Source: Candidatus Roseilinea sp.
GTDB lineage: Bacteria > Chloroflexota > Anaerolineae > J036 > Brachytrichaceae
Length of the DNA stretch: 64,000 nt
Assembly (NCBI GenBank): GCA_025998955.1
Contig: AP024676.1
Location: forward strand, 496,001 to 560,000
Direction of reading: 5' to 3'
Part shown: piece after piece, positions 43,603 through 52,545 of the stretch
Position numbering within the stretch: the stretch's first letter is position 1
How the letters are laid out: each line of letters opens with the position of its first letter
Made by a program: the position numbers and the translations under genes
Notes under the pieces: model-generated
Database searches by the model: none
What the model was told of the DNA's origin: nothing
The model's input: only the letters and a program-made list of their open reading frames with translations

Positions 43603-44769
43603 ATGACCTACTACTACAAACTCGGCGACATTCCCCATAAGCGGCACACCCAGTTCCGCAAGCCGGATGGCGGCCTGTATCGCGAAGAGGTGATGGGGCT
43701 GGAAGGCTTCCATGGCTTGCAGGCTGTGCTGTATCACTACTTCTTGCCCCCGCGCGTGCTGCGGACGGAATATCTCGGCGATGTTAGGGTCGAATATGCG
43801 GATTACGGGGCAATGCGCCATCGCGCCTTTGCGACGGCCGACGTGCCCGCCGGCGGCGATCCGGTGTCGGCGCGGCGGGTGCTCTTGGGCAACCGCGACG
43901 TGACGCTCGGCGTTAGCCGTGCGACGCAGAGCATGGACTATTTCTATCGCAACGCGCAAGCCTATGAAGTCTGGTTCGTGCATGAGGGCGCCGGCGTGCT
44001 GCGCACGCAATTCGGCCGGCTCGACTTCAGGAGCGGCGACTACCTCGTCATCCCCTACGGCGTGACCTGGCAAATGGTACTGAGCACACCCGAAGCGCGC
44101 TTCTTCGTGATCGAGTCGCGCAGCCAAGTCGCGCCGCCGAGGCGCTACCGCAACGAGTTCGGCCAATTGCTGGAACACGCGCCGTATTGCGAACGCGACA
44201 TCCGCCCGCCGAGCGCGCTGGAGACGCACACCGAGCGCGGCGAGTTCGAGGTGCGCGTCAAGGTGCGCGACGGCATCAGCCGGCACTGCCTCGACCACCA
44301 TCCCTTCGACGTGGTTGGTTGGGACGGCTACTTGTATCCTTGGGCGTTCAGCATCCACGACTTCGAACCGATCACCGGCCGCGTACATCAGCCGCCGCCG
44401 GTGCATCAAACGTTCGAGGCGCACAACTTCGTCGTGTGCTCGTTCGTGCCGCGCCTGTTCGATTATCACCCGCTGGCTATTCCTGCGCCGTATGCCCACA
44501 GCAACGTCAACAGTGACGAAGTGATCTACTACTGCGACGGCAACTTCATGAGCCGCAAAGGCATCTCGAAATATGACATCACCCTGCATCCCAGCGGCCT
44601 GCCGCATGGTCCGCAGCCCGGCATGACCGAGGCGTCCATCGGCGCGAAAGAGACGAAAGAGCTGGCGGTGATGGTGGACACTTTCAATCCGCTGCACGTA
44701 GCGGTGCAGGCGCTCGAGCTGGAGAAGCTAGGCTATCAGGCCACATGGCTGGAGGGCAGTGGGGAGTGA
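43603..44769 (+). CDS. hmgA: Homogentisate 1,2-dioxygenase
   Basis: The 388-residue cupin-type enzyme opens the homogentisate ring to maleylacetoacetate. Features are AYEVWFVHEGAGVLRTQFG and FRSGDYLVIPYGVTW in the first cupin and HSNVNSDEVIYYCDGNF with LHPSGLPHGPQPG in the second, supplying iron ligands. It is shorter than the roughly 430-residue Pseudomonas and human proteins, but this compact form is a known bacterial variant. Position after phhA and hpd and before FAH supports the role. Confidence 0.92.
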   Translation: MTYYYKLGDIPHKRHTQFRKPDGGLYREEVMGLEGFHGLQAVLYHYFLPPRVLRTEYLGDVRVEYADYGAMRHRAFATADVPAGGDPVSARRVLLGNRDVTLGVSRATQSMDYFYRNAQAYEVWFVHEGAGVLRTQFGRLDFRSGDYLVIPYGVTWQMVLSTPEARFFVIESRSQVAPPRRYRNEFGQLLEHAPYCERDIRPPSALETHTERGEFEVRVKVRDGISRHCLDHHPFDVVGWDGYLYPWAFSIHDFEPITGRVHQPPPVHQTFEAHNFVVCSFVPRLFDYHPLAIPAPYAHSNVNSDEVIYYCDGNFMSRKGISKYDITLHPSGLPHGPQPGMTEASIGAKETKELAVMVDTFNPLHVAVQALELEKLGYQATWLEGSGE

Positions 44770-44773
44770 TAGC

Positions 44774-46069
44774 ATGACCATGATTCCACCTGCCCGTCGC
44801 ATGTCAGCGGTCAAGCCGCATTTGTTCGCCCGTCTCAACCGGCGCAAAGCCGAGCTGCGGGCGGCCGGCGTGGATGTGATCGCGCTCGACATGGGTTCGC
44901 CCGACCTGCCGCCTGCGCCGCATATCGTCGAGGCACTGGTGCGCAGCGCGCGCCGGCCGGATAGCTACGGTTACGGCGAATTCAGCGGTTCGTCTGCAGT
45001 CAAGCGCGCTTTCGCGCGCTTCTATGCACAGCGCTTCGGCGTCGAGCTCAATCCTGAACGCGAGGTGTTGCTGCTGCTCGGCTCGAAGGAAGGCATCTAC
45101 CATCTCAGCTTCGCTTACCTCGATTCCGGCGACGTCGCCCTCGTGCCCGATCCCGGCTATCCGACCTACGCGTCTGCAGCGCGACTGGCCGGCGCGACGG
45201 TGCATGCCGTGCGGCTGGAGCGGGCGAGGGGGGCGAATGGTGTCGGTAGTGTCAGTAGTGTCGGTGGTGGCGAGGACGTGATGTGGTTGCCTGTGCTGGA
45301 AAGCATCCCGGAGGATGTCGTTGCGCGGGCGAAAGTGCTGTGGCTGAACTACCCGAACAATCCGACCGCGTCTATTGCGTCGCGCGCGTTCTTCGAGCAT
45401 GCCGTCGCATTCTGTAGGCAGCGCGGCATCTTGCTGGCGCACGATCATGCCTACAGCGAGACCGGCTATGACGGCTATCGCGCGCCGAGCGTGCTGCAGG
45501 TTCGCGATGCAAAGGATGTCGCCGTGGAGTTCTTCTCGCTCTCCAAGGCTTACAACGTCGCCGGCATGCGCGTTGGCGCGCTGGTCGGTCATCCCGAGGT
45601 CGTGAAGACGGTCGCTGCGCTGAAGAGCAACGTAGACACCGGCGCCTTCGCTGCGATTCAAGATGCAGCCGTCGCGGCGCTCACCGGCGATCAAGCGTGG
45701 TTGGAAGAGCGGCAGGAGATCTACCGCCGGCGCCGAGAGGTGTGCGTAGCGGCGCTGCGCGCATTGGGCTGCGAGGTCGCGCTGCCGCGCGCCACGATTT
45801 ACCTGTGGGCACGCTTGCCGCGTGGTGAGGTGGACAGCGCCGCTTGGTGCACCGCCGTGCTCGAAGCGACCGGCGTCTCGTTCACCCCCGGCGTGGCTTT
45901 CGGCCAGAACGGTGAAGGTCACTTTCGCGTCGCGCTCACCGCACCCCTGGAGCGATTGCGCGAGGCGATGGAACGGCTGGCCACATACTTACAGCGCTCA
46001 GGTCGCCCGTCGCCTATGGGAACCGACGGCGCTTACGATCATCCCTTAGCGCATGCAGTCCTGGCTTGA
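44774..46069 (+). CDS. LL-diaminopimelate-type aminotransferase in the tyrosine cluster
   Basis: The 431-residue fold-type I enzyme has LDMGSPDLPPAPHI, SYGYGEFSGSSAVKRAF, LNYPNNPTAS, DHAYSETGYDG and the Schiff-base lysine in FFSLSKAYNVAGMRVGALVG. Sequence type is close to DapL/alanine-type aminotransferases, but place suggests aromatic amino acid transamination. Twelve extra residues (GVGSVSSVGGGE, residues 156-167) are encoded by in-frame nonamer repeats and sit in a surface loop. It starts five bases after hmgA and its end overlaps FAH by 17 bases. Confidence 0.85.
   Translation: MTMIPPARRMSAVKPHLFARLNRRKAELRAAGVDVIALDMGSPDLPPAPHIVEALVRSARRPDSYGYGEFSGSSAVKRAFARFYAQRFGVELNPEREVLLLLGSKEGIYHLSFAYLDSGDVALVPDPGYPTYASAARLAGATVHAVRLERARGANGVGSVSSVGGGEDVMWLPVLESIPEDVVARAKVLWLNYPNNPTASIASRAFFEHAVAFCRQRGILLAHDHAYSETGYDGYRAPSVLQVRDAKDVAVEFFSLSKAYNVAGMRVGALVGHPEVVKTVAALKSNVDTGAFAAIQDAAVAALTGDQAWLEERQEIYRRRREVCVAALRALGCEVALPRATIYLWARLPRGEVDSAAWCTAVLEATGVSFTPGVAFGQNGEGHFRVALTAPLERLREAMERLATYLQRSGRPSPMGTDGAYDHPLAHAVLA
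45239..45274 (+). repeat. Four in-frame nonamers inside an aminotransferase gene
   Basis: GGTGTCGGT, AGTGTCAGT, AGTGTCGGT, GGTGGCGAG begin on a codon boundary. Only the first arm type is present; the inverted arm is absent. Confidence 0.8.
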
Positions 46070-47327
46070 CGTCGCGCCGGATTCCGACTTCAGCATCCAC
46101 AATCTGCCGTTCGGCGTCTTCAAGACGCGCGATCGCGCGCCGCGCACCGGCATCGCCATCGGCGATTACATCGTGGATTTGGTTGTGCTGGCAGAGCACC
46201 GTTTGCTCTCCGTTCCTACCGAGGTGCCGGGGGACGAAGGCGATTTGCGACTCGCGCTGAACCAGCCCGTGCTCAATGACTTCATCGCCTTGGGCAAACC
46301 GGTGACGCGTGCCGTGCGCCTACGCGTCCAGGAGTTGCTCGTAACTCCGCTGCATGCTTCGCACGAGCCGGATCTCTGGGTGCACGCGCTCGTCAGGCAG
46401 CGCGATGCCGAAATGTGCAAGCCGCTGCGCGTGCCGAATTACACCGACTTCTACTCCAGCCTGTATCACGCCACGAACGTCGGCGCGATGTTCCGCGACC
46501 CGAAGAACGCCTTGCTGCCGAACTGGCGCCATCTGCCCGTGGCCTACCACGGTCGCGCTTCGTCCATTGTAGTGAGCGGGACGCCGATCCGCCGGCCGTG
46601 TGGCCAGATCAAACGCGATGATCCCGAGCCCATCTTCGGCCCGACGCACGCGCTCGACTTCGAGTTGGAAGTAGCCTTCATCGTCGGCAAGGCTTCACCG
46701 CTCGGCCGGCCCATCACTACCTCGGAAGCAGAGGATCACATCTTCGGACTGGTGCTGTTCAACGATTGGTCGGCGCGCGACATCCAAAAATGGGAGTATC
46801 AGCCGCTCGGTCCCTTCCTCGGCAAGAACTTCGGTTCGACCGTCTCGCCTTGGATTGTGACGCTCGAAGCGCTCGAGCCGTTTCGCGTATCCACGCCGCT
46901 GCAAGCGCCGGAGCCTTTGCCCTATCTGCGCTTCGTGGGCAACAAGAGCTTCGACATCCATCTGGAAGTGGACATCACGACGCCAACCGGTGCAACGATG
47001 ACCGTGTGCCGGAGCAACTTCAAGCACATGTACTGGAACATGAGCCAACAGTTGGCGCATCACACGGTCAACGGCTGCAACGTCGAGGTCGGCGACTTGA
47101 TGGCATCGGGCACGCTAAGCGGGCCGACTCCAGAATCGTACGGCTCGATGCTCGAACTGACGTGGAACGGTCGAAATCCGATTCGACTGCCGGACGGCAG
47201 CATGCGCACATTCATCGAAGATGGCGATACGATCACGCTGCGGGGGTGGGCAGAGCGCGATGGCATCCGCGTCGGCTTCGGCGAGGCGCGCACGACGATC
47301 CTGTCGGCATGGTGTATCGAGGCGTGA
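46053..47327 (+). CDS. fahA: Fumarylacetoacetase
   Basis: The 424-residue enzyme cleaves fumarylacetoacetate to fumarate and acetoacetate, ending tyrosine degradation. N-terminal SH3-like part: NLPFGVFKTRDRAPRTGIAI; catalytic part: DFYSSLYHATNVG, PVAYHGRASSIVVSG, VLFNDWSARDIQKWEYQPLG, GKNFGSTVSPWIV and the late MASGTLSGPTPESYGSMLEL. Length and motifs match the animal-type enzyme. The maleylacetoacetate isomerase needed between HmgA and this step is not in the window. Confidence 0.95.
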   Translation: MQSWLDVAPDSDFSIHNLPFGVFKTRDRAPRTGIAIGDYIVDLVVLAEHRLLSVPTEVPGDEGDLRLALNQPVLNDFIALGKPVTRAVRLRVQELLVTPLHASHEPDLWVHALVRQRDAEMCKPLRVPNYTDFYSSLYHATNVGAMFRDPKNALLPNWRHLPVAYHGRASSIVVSGTPIRRPCGQIKRDDPEPIFGPTHALDFELEVAFIVGKASPLGRPITTSEAEDHIFGLVLFNDWSARDIQKWEYQPLGPFLGKNFGSTVSPWIVTLEALEPFRVSTPLQAPEPLPYLRFVGNKSFDIHLEVDITTPTGATMTVCRSNFKHMYWNMSQQLAHHTVNGCNVEVGDLMASGTLSGPTPESYGSMLELTWNGRNPIRLPDGSMRTFIEDGDTITLRGWAERDGIRVGFGEARTTILSAWCIEA

Positions 47328-47336
47328 CGCTCGTGC

Positions 47337-48059
47337 CTATGACATGGCCGGCTGCGTGGTGCGCATGAGCAGGCGCGCGCCGGCCCAGCGGATCGCTGCA
47401 TGGGCGGCGATCATTAACCACAGGTTACGCGCCACCAGATACAGCAGCCCGCTGGTCAACGCGCAGCACGTCATCGTGAGCGTGTGCGGCCGGTCTGCAT
47501 GCGTTGGTGCGCGGCGCAGCCATCGCATCAGCAACCACTCCGCTGCGACCAGAATAACACCGGCCACTGTTCCCCAGTAGACGTCTTGCAACAACAACAC
47601 GAATGGCGCGCGGTAGAAAGCCCAGTGCACTTCGGCGTAGGCTGCATCGCGCAGAGTTGGCAGCACGCCAGGCCGGTCGGCTGAAACCGTCGGGAGAGGG
47701 TTGGAAGTGCGCCCGGCCAGCCAGAGCACGATCAGCACGAAGCCGGCGGCCAAGCCGGCCGCGATGCTGCTGCGCATCCAGTCGAACGGCGTGAACCCGG
47801 CCAGCGATGGTGCGCCTTCCACCGCGATTACACCCAGACCGAGCAAGTCTACGCTCAGTGCACCGCTGATCAGCGCCAAAAACGGCAGCCCGATGTGGTA
47901 CAGAAAAAGAGCCACCTCGATGAGCAGCCCGCCCAGCTCGGACTCGGCAAGCGCTCGATGCCGCCAGCCGCCGCCGGAGCGATAGACGTAGGTAACGGTG
48001 GCCAGGCCGATGCCGAGCGAGCCGGCTACCCAGAGGAGCAGTTGCAGTTCAGGGCTCAT
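47337..48059 (-). CDS. Hypothetical polytopic membrane protein
   Basis: About 240 residues with six to seven hydrophobic spans starting at LLLWVAGSLGIGLATV. The C-terminal LVARNLWLMIAAHAAIRWAG loosely recalls the last motif of CPBP-type membrane proteases, but the earlier EE motif is not convincing. ATG at 48059 overlaps the end of the PfkB-like gene by 11 bases, so the two form a unit. It converges on fumarylacetoacetase. No function can be assigned. Confidence 0.65.
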   Translation of the reverse strand: MSPELQLLLWVAGSLGIGLATVTYVYRSGGGWRHRALAESELGGLLIEVALFLYHIGLPFLALISGALSVDLLGLGVIAVEGAPSLAGFTPFDWMRSSIAAGLAAGFVLIVLWLAGRTSNPLPTVSADRPGVLPTLRDAAYAEVHWAFYRAPFVLLLQDVYWGTVAGVILVAAEWLLMRWLRRAPTHADRPHTLTMTCCALTSGLLYLVARNLWLMIAAHAAIRWAGARLLMRTTQPAMS

Positions 48060-48942
48060 TCGCTGCGTGGGCGACGATAGCTTCCACTGCCATGTGTGGC
48101 AAACCGTGCTGCGCGCACTTGAGCGACGCCGCCGTGGTAGCGAAGCGCACAACTCGTTCGATCGGCCAGTCGGCGAGCAGGCCGTACATCGCTGCAGCGG
48201 AGTAAACCGCACCGGCGCCCTGGGTATCCACGACGTTCACGGACGGCGCGGGTACTTCGATCAATCCCGACGGGTCTATTGCCAGCGAGCCGTGCTTACC
48301 GCGCGTGACGAATGCGACTTCGACGCCGAGCGCATGCAACGCCTTGGCGATGGCGCGTGGGTCTTCCTGCACGACGTGCACGTCGGACATCGGCGATTGC
48401 GCATAGGCAGATTGGGTAATCAGATGTTGGTAACGGTGCGGTTGGAGCAGCGAATACTCGACGTTGAGGAAGACGGGCACGCCATGCATACGTGCGAATG
48501 CGATAGCGCGCTCGACCGCCGGCCCAACGTACCAGTCCGCATACAACATAGCAGCGCCGGCGATGGCTTGGAGGTCGGCTTCGATCAGGCTCCCCCACAC
48601 CTCAGGGGCATCCTCGACGAAGAAGGTGCGCGTGCCGGCGCGGTCGGAAATGTCCACTTCATACGGCGTGTGCAGGTCGCGCCGCAGCGCAATGTGCGCG
48701 TGCACGCCCATCTCGGCGAGTTGCACCAGCGTTTGCCGGCCCAGATCGTCGGCGCCGAGCGCATTGCCGATCAGGTGCACTTCAACCCCCCAGCGTGCCA
48801 GCATCTGCGCCGCCATCGCACAGTCTGCGCCGATGAACGGCCGCTTGGCGGTCACGTAGGCGCCGGTATTGGCAGCCGGGTAGCGATCTACCGAGAACAC
48901 CACGCCGGGATTGACGTAGCCGAAGCAGACGATACGGGGCAT
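48049..48942 (-). CDS. PfkB-family sugar kinase-like protein lacking the catalytic Asp
   Basis: The 297-residue ribokinase-fold protein begins VCFGYVNPGVVFSVDRYP, has GADCAMAAQMLARWG (the usual GGxxxNxAxxxxxLG) and the C-terminal motif DTQGAGAVYSAA. In kinases the last motif is D-T-x-G-A-G-D; here the final Asp, the general base, is Ala (codon GCG), and the N-terminal GG is GA. It may be an inactive regulator, bind nucleosides without phosphorylating them, or have a shifted mechanism. ATG at 48942 is chosen since the longer frame enters a hairpin repeat. Confidence 0.78.
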   Translation of the reverse strand: MPRIVCFGYVNPGVVFSVDRYPAANTGAYVTAKRPFIGADCAMAAQMLARWGVEVHLIGNALGADDLGRQTLVQLAEMGVHAHIALRRDLHTPYEVDISDRAGTRTFFVEDAPEVWGSLIEADLQAIAGAAMLYADWYVGPAVERAIAFARMHGVPVFLNVEYSLLQPHRYQHLITQSAYAQSPMSDVHVVQEDPRAIAKALHALGVEVAFVTRGKHGSLAIDPSGLIEVPAPSVNVVDTQGAGAVYSAAAMYGLLADWPIERVVRFATTAASLKCAQHGLPHMAVEAIVAHAANEP

Positions 48943-48969
48943 GACGGGACAGTAATCTCGTACAAACTT

Positions 48970-48998
48970 GTAGGGGCGACCGATTCGGCCGCCCCTAC
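48970..48998. repeat. GTAGGGGCG hairpin repeat
   Basis: GTAGGGGCG and CGCCCCTAC, nine perfectly paired bases around an 11-base loop, stand between the kinase-like gene and the tRNA. It looks like a REP-type palindrome; it may also end tRNA transcription, but no U-run follows. Confidence 0.65.
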
Positions 48999-49010
48999 AG
49001 CTACGGCGAA

Positions 49011-49084
49011 TGGCCTCCACAGGGCTCGAACCTGTGACCTCACGGATGTGAACCGTGCGCTCTGACCAACTGAGCTAGGAGGCC
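49011..49084 (-). tRNA. tRNA-Val (anticodon CAC)
   Basis: The minus strand folds as a cloverleaf: acceptor stem GGCCTCC/GGAGGCC with discriminator A, D-arm GCTCAGTTGGTCAGAGC, anticodon arm CACGG-TTCACAT-CCGTG giving anticodon CAC, and T-arm ACAGG-TTCGAGC-CCTGT. CCA is not encoded. Confidence 0.94.
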
Positions 49085-49099
49085 GGAAACCACTCTAGA

Positions 49100-50209
49100 T
49101 TATACACGCGCTCGATGAGCATTCGTCAGGCGATATATCTCTGCGGTGCGATCGGCGATATGGCGCATCGTGAAGTGCGCCAGCACGCGCTCGCGCCCAC
49201 GCCGGCTCAGCTCTGCGCGCAGGCGCTGCTGGGTCATCAGCGCCGTCAAGTGCTCCGCCAATGCGTCGCCGTCCTCCTCGTCGAAGGTCAGGCCGGCATC
49301 GCCCACGACGTTGGGCGCTTCGCCGCAGCGCGAGGCGATCACCGGCACGCCGCATGCCATCGCTTCGATCAGCACTCGGCCGAATTGTTCTTTCCAGTGG
49401 GGCAGCGTGCGCGAGGGCAGCACGAAGGCATCCAGCGCTCGATAGAACTCCGGCATGCGTGTGGACGGCAGCGGCGGGTGAAACTCGACACGCTCGGCAA
49501 CTCGCAACTGCTCCGCCAGCATGCGCAGTGCGCTTTGCTCCTGACCCGCGCCGGCGATGATCAAGCGCGCCGAACGCGGTAATCGAGCGAAGGCGCGAAT
49601 CAGCACGTCTACACCTTTCTCGCGCACCAGCCGGCCGGCGTAGCCGACGATGAACTCATCACTCCTGTGATGCTCACCCGGCGATGCGAACGCTTGCTCA
49701 TCCACCCCGAACTGGGGGACGACGTGGATCGGGCCGGCGAAGCCCTTGGATTGCCACACCGCGCGCGCCGCTTCGCTGCCGGCGATAGCCACGTCGGCGC
49801 GGCGCAATACATCGCGCTCCATCCAGCGAAACGGCGGCGGGTAGCGCCGGTAGAGGTTCTGCCAGGAGAAAAATAGCACGCGCGGCGACGGCCGGAGCGA
49901 CCTAGCCGCCCTCACGGCCAGCCATGTCGCTAAGTTGTAGGGCTCCTCGTCTATGTGCACCACATCCGGCTGAGACCGGGCCAACGTTTGCTGCAGGGTG
50001 GGATAGTAGTGCAGGTGAAAGTTGCCGTTGAAGCGGATCGGGATAGCCTGCAGCGTGTAGCCGTTCGTGTGGGCGCGTTCGAGCGGCTGGTTGCCCCACG
50101 CCGGCGGGACGAGGACGGTGAGTGCGATGTCTGCGTGTGCTGCGATCAACTCGCACTTGCGCTGATACGCGCCAACGACCAGCGCTTTCGATAGCAGCGT
50201 CACGCGCAT
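49100..50209 (-). CDS. Family 4 glycosyltransferase
   Basis: The 369-residue GT-B enzyme has the acceptor-side DVVHIDEEPYNLATWLAV, the donor-side VGYAGRLVREKGVDVLIRAF, and the nucleotide-sugar motif FGRVLIEAMACGVPVIASRCG with the EX7E glutamates. The ATG at 50209 overlaps the Dus gene end by ten bases; a longer GTG reading adds nothing conserved. With a GT2 and a GT-C gene nearby it probably acts in cell-surface glycan or glycolipid synthesis. Confidence 0.88.
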   Translation of the reverse strand: MRVTLLSKALVVGAYQRKCELIAAHADIALTVLVPPAWGNQPLERAHTNGYTLQAIPIRFNGNFHLHYYPTLQQTLARSQPDVVHIDEEPYNLATWLAVRAARSLRPSPRVLFFSWQNLYRRYPPPFRWMERDVLRRADVAIAGSEAARAVWQSKGFAGPIHVVPQFGVDEQAFASPGEHHRSDEFIVGYAGRLVREKGVDVLIRAFARLPRSARLIIAGAGQEQSALRMLAEQLRVAERVEFHPPLPSTRMPEFYRALDAFVLPSRTLPHWKEQFGRVLIEAMACGVPVIASRCGEAPNVVGDAGLTFDEEDGDALAEHLTALMTQQRLRAELSRRGRERVLAHFTMRHIADRTAEIYRLTNAHRARV

Positions 50210-51246
50210 GCGATGGCTGCCCGGTCGCACGACCACTCAGCTTCCTCGTCCTGCACGGGTGTCACGTCGTATGCGCTATCGGGCAGCAAGCCTTGCCGGT
50301 AGCGGCGCTGGAAGTCGTCCACCAGGTCGTGGAAAGCGCCGACGCTCTCGCAGGTGACGAGCTGGGCGCGCAGCGCGGCCACGTGTGGCATGCCCTGCAT
50401 GTATTTCACTGCGTGCTTGCGGAAGAGGATCAAGCCGTGGTCGCCGTAGTATTCGATCATCGCCCGCAGGTGGCGCTTGAGCAGCACGATGACCTCCTCG
50501 ACGGTGACCTCGTGGCGGTCTTTGCGCTGGAAGATCCACGGGTTGCCGATGGCGGCGCGACCGATCATCACGCCGTCGCAGCCGGTGTGCGCCTTGATGC
50601 GCGCGATGTCGGCCACGGTCTTCACGTCGCCGTTGCCGATGACCGGGATCCTCACCGCCTGCTTTACCTCGGCGATGGCGTCCCAGTCGGCGACGCCCTT
50701 GTAGGCCTGCTCCTTGGTGCGGCCGTGCACGGCGATCAACGATGCACCGTTGTCCTCGAGGATCTTGGCGACCTCGATATAGTTGCGCGACTTCGCGTCC
50801 CAGCCCAGGCGAATCTTGCCGGTGACCGGCACGCGCACGGCTTTGCTCATGCGGTTGAAGATGCGCCCGATCTTCTGCGGGTCGCGCAGCAGGCCGGCGC
50901 CGGCGCCGCGCCCGCTCACGCTGCTGACCGAGCAGCCCATGTTCAGGTCAATGATGCCGGGGCCGAGCCGCTCGATCTTCTGCGCGCAGGCCACGATGCG
51001 GTCTTCGTCGCTGTCGAAGATCTGGAAGGTGAGTTGCGGCTTTTCGCTAGGATGATAATCGAGCTGGCGCAGCGCCGGCTTGGCGTCGCGCAGGATGGCC
51101 TCGCACGCGGTGAACTCGGTATAGCTCATCGCGCTGCCGTATTCGCGGCAAATCAGCCGGTAGGGCAGGTCGGAAAACCCATCCATCGGCGACAGGATCA
51201 GATCGCCGTATACCGGGATGTCGCGGACGTAGAACGTTGGCTGCAT
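50200..51246 (-). CDS. dusB: tRNA-dihydrouridine synthase
   Basis: The 348-residue FMN TIM-barrel enzyme reduces uridine to dihydrouridine in the tRNA D-loop. SPMDGFSDLPYRLICREYG opens the barrel; IDLNMGCSVSSVSGRGAGAGLL holds the catalytic Cys; VHGRTKEQAYKG and IPVIGNGDVKT bind FMN, and DGVMIGRAAIGNPW follows. The subtype (DusB-like) is by general resemblance. It overlaps the downstream glycosyltransferase start. Confidence 0.92.
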   Translation of the reverse strand: MQPTFYVRDIPVYGDLILSPMDGFSDLPYRLICREYGSAMSYTEFTACEAILRDAKPALRQLDYHPSEKPQLTFQIFDSDEDRIVACAQKIERLGPGIIDLNMGCSVSSVSGRGAGAGLLRDPQKIGRIFNRMSKAVRVPVTGKIRLGWDAKSRNYIEVAKILEDNGASLIAVHGRTKEQAYKGVADWDAIAEVKQAVRIPVIGNGDVKTVADIARIKAHTGCDGVMIGRAAIGNPWIFQRKDRHEVTVEEVIVLLKRHLRAMIEYYGDHGLILFRKHAVKYMQGMPHVAALRAQLVTCESVGAFHDLVDDFQRRYRQGLLPDSAYDVTPVQDEEAEWSCDRAAIACA

Positions 51247-51318
51247 CGGCCTAATTTTCCCACGACCGAAGGCACCCCATGCGCTCCGAGCGTATTAGGC
51301 GTTGACTTCCCTCGCGCA

Positions 51319-51579
51319 TCACGAACTCAGCAGCGCGCTCAGCACCGAGATCAACCCCACGGCGCCGCCGATGATCATCGCCCAGCCGCACAGCCGGATG
51401 ATGCGCATGCCGTTCTTCTCGCCCAGCATCCAGATGATGAAGTTGCCGATGCGGTGGCCGGGCGAGACGATCTTCTTCTTGGGCCGCAGCACCACGGCCA
51501 GACCGCACAGCAAAATGAACGTCGTCATGGCGACGCCGAACATGCGGAACGGATACATCTGCTCAGGGGTCATCTCCAT
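51319..51579 (-). CDS. Small two-helix membrane protein
   Basis: The 86-residue protein has hydrophobic spans at about residues 15-31 and 62-82, with a basic loop (RPKKKIVSPGHR) between them. ATG follows GGAGGGAGACG. The reading direction and 30-base gap to the GT2 gene suggest co-transcription. I recognise no family. Confidence 0.6.
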   Translation of the reverse strand: MEMTPEQMYPFRMFGVAMTTFILLCGLAVVLRPKKKIVSPGHRIGNFIIWMLGEKNGMRIIRLCGWAMIIGGAVGLISVLSALLSS

Positions 51580-51609
51580 CGTCTCCCTCCACTGTTGCTA
51601 TCTGCTCGA

Positions 51610-52545
51610 TCACTGCTCCTGCGCCATCTCGCGCAGCAGCGCCGGCCCGCCACGCACGACCAGCCCCAGCCGGATCAGTCCGTCCACCAGCGGATGGGTG
51701 TTGGCGCGGTAGTGCTTTCGGTAGAACAGCCACATCGCTCGCTGGAACTCATACCGTGCCTTGGCGCTGGTGCGGCTGGCGGCGCGCTTGACGTGATGCA
51801 CCACGACTTCGGGGTAATACACCACGCGGTAGCCGGCCTGCTTGGCGCGCAAGCACCAGTCCAGGTCTTCGCCGTACATGAAGAATTGCTCGTCGAGCAG
51901 CCCAATGCGGGCAATGACCTCGGCGCGCAGCATCATGCACGCCCCGACGACGGAATCCACATCGGCCTGCTCATCTTCATCGAGGTAGGTCATGTTGTAG
52001 CGGCCGAAGCGCTTGCTGCGCGGGAACAGCTGGCTCAGGCCGACGAAGCGATAGAACGACACCTCCGGCGTGGGGAAGCTGCGCCGGCAGGCCTTGTCCA
52101 GCGAGCCATCTTTCAGCACCAGCTTCGGCCCGATCACGCCGACGTCGGGATGGGCGTCGGCGAAGGCAACCATCCGGCGCAGCGCGTCGGGCGGCACGAC
52201 GGTGTCCGGGTTGAGCAACATGGCGTAGCGCGCCCGTCCGTCCTCCGGGAAGCCAAAATGCCTCAGCCCGAGGTTGTTGCCCGCGGAGAAGCCGTTGTTG
52301 ACCGGATTGCGCACCAGCGACGCTTCCGGAAACTCGGCGGCCACCATTGCGGCGCTGTCGTCGGTCGAGGCGTTGTCCACCACGCAGACGGCGAAGCGCA
52401 GGCCGGCCTGCGCGCGCAGCGACAGCAGGCAGCCGCGCAGTAGATCGCGCGTGTTGTAGTTCAGGATGACGACGGCGAGATCAGCGCGCTGCGAGCGGTG
52501 AGCCGTGGGTTGTGAGTCGTGAGTTGTGAGTTGTGAGTTGTGCAT
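51610..52545 (-). CDS. Family 2 glycosyltransferase (rhamnosyltransferase-like)
   Basis: The 311-residue GT-A enzyme has AVVILNYNTRDLLRGCLLSL, VVDNASTDDSAAMV, the metal-binding-type LLNPDTVVPPDAL and the late FFMYGEDLDWCLRAKQAGY of WbbL/RfbF-type enzymes. The annotated ATG gives about 20 N-terminal residues (S, Q, T and H rich) that come from repeat DNA; the enzyme fold starts at residue 22, so the repeat either extends the protein or the true start is unclear. It is likely part of surface polysaccharide synthesis. Confidence 0.86.
   Translation of the reverse strand: MHNSQLTTHDSQPTAHRSQRADLAVVILNYNTRDLLRGCLLSLRAQAGLRFAVCVVDNASTDDSAAMVAAEFPEASLVRNPVNNGFSAGNNLGLRHFGFPEDGRARYAMLLNPDTVVPPDALRRMVAFADAHPDVGVIGPKLVLKDGSLDKACRRSFPTPEVSFYRFVGLSQLFPRSKRFGRYNMTYLDEDEQADVDSVVGACMMLRAEVIARIGLLDEQFFMYGEDLDWCLRAKQAGYRVVYYPEVVVHHVKRAASRTSAKARYEFQRAMWLFYRKHYRANTHPLVDGLIRLGLVVRGGPALLREMAQEQ
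52496..52542. repeat. GAGTTGT repeat at the start of the GT2 gene
   Basis: GTGAGCC, GTGGGTT, GTGAGTC, GTGAGTT, GTGAGTT, GTGAGTT run in tandem with a period of seven to eight bases and encode the first residues of the GT2 frame on the minus strand. Confidence 0.75.

Noticed and set aside
50122-52443. 773-residue plus-strand ORF
   Set aside because: Antisense to dus, the small membrane gene and the GT2 gene; its residues are typical of high-GC shadow frames (R, A, H, D rich).
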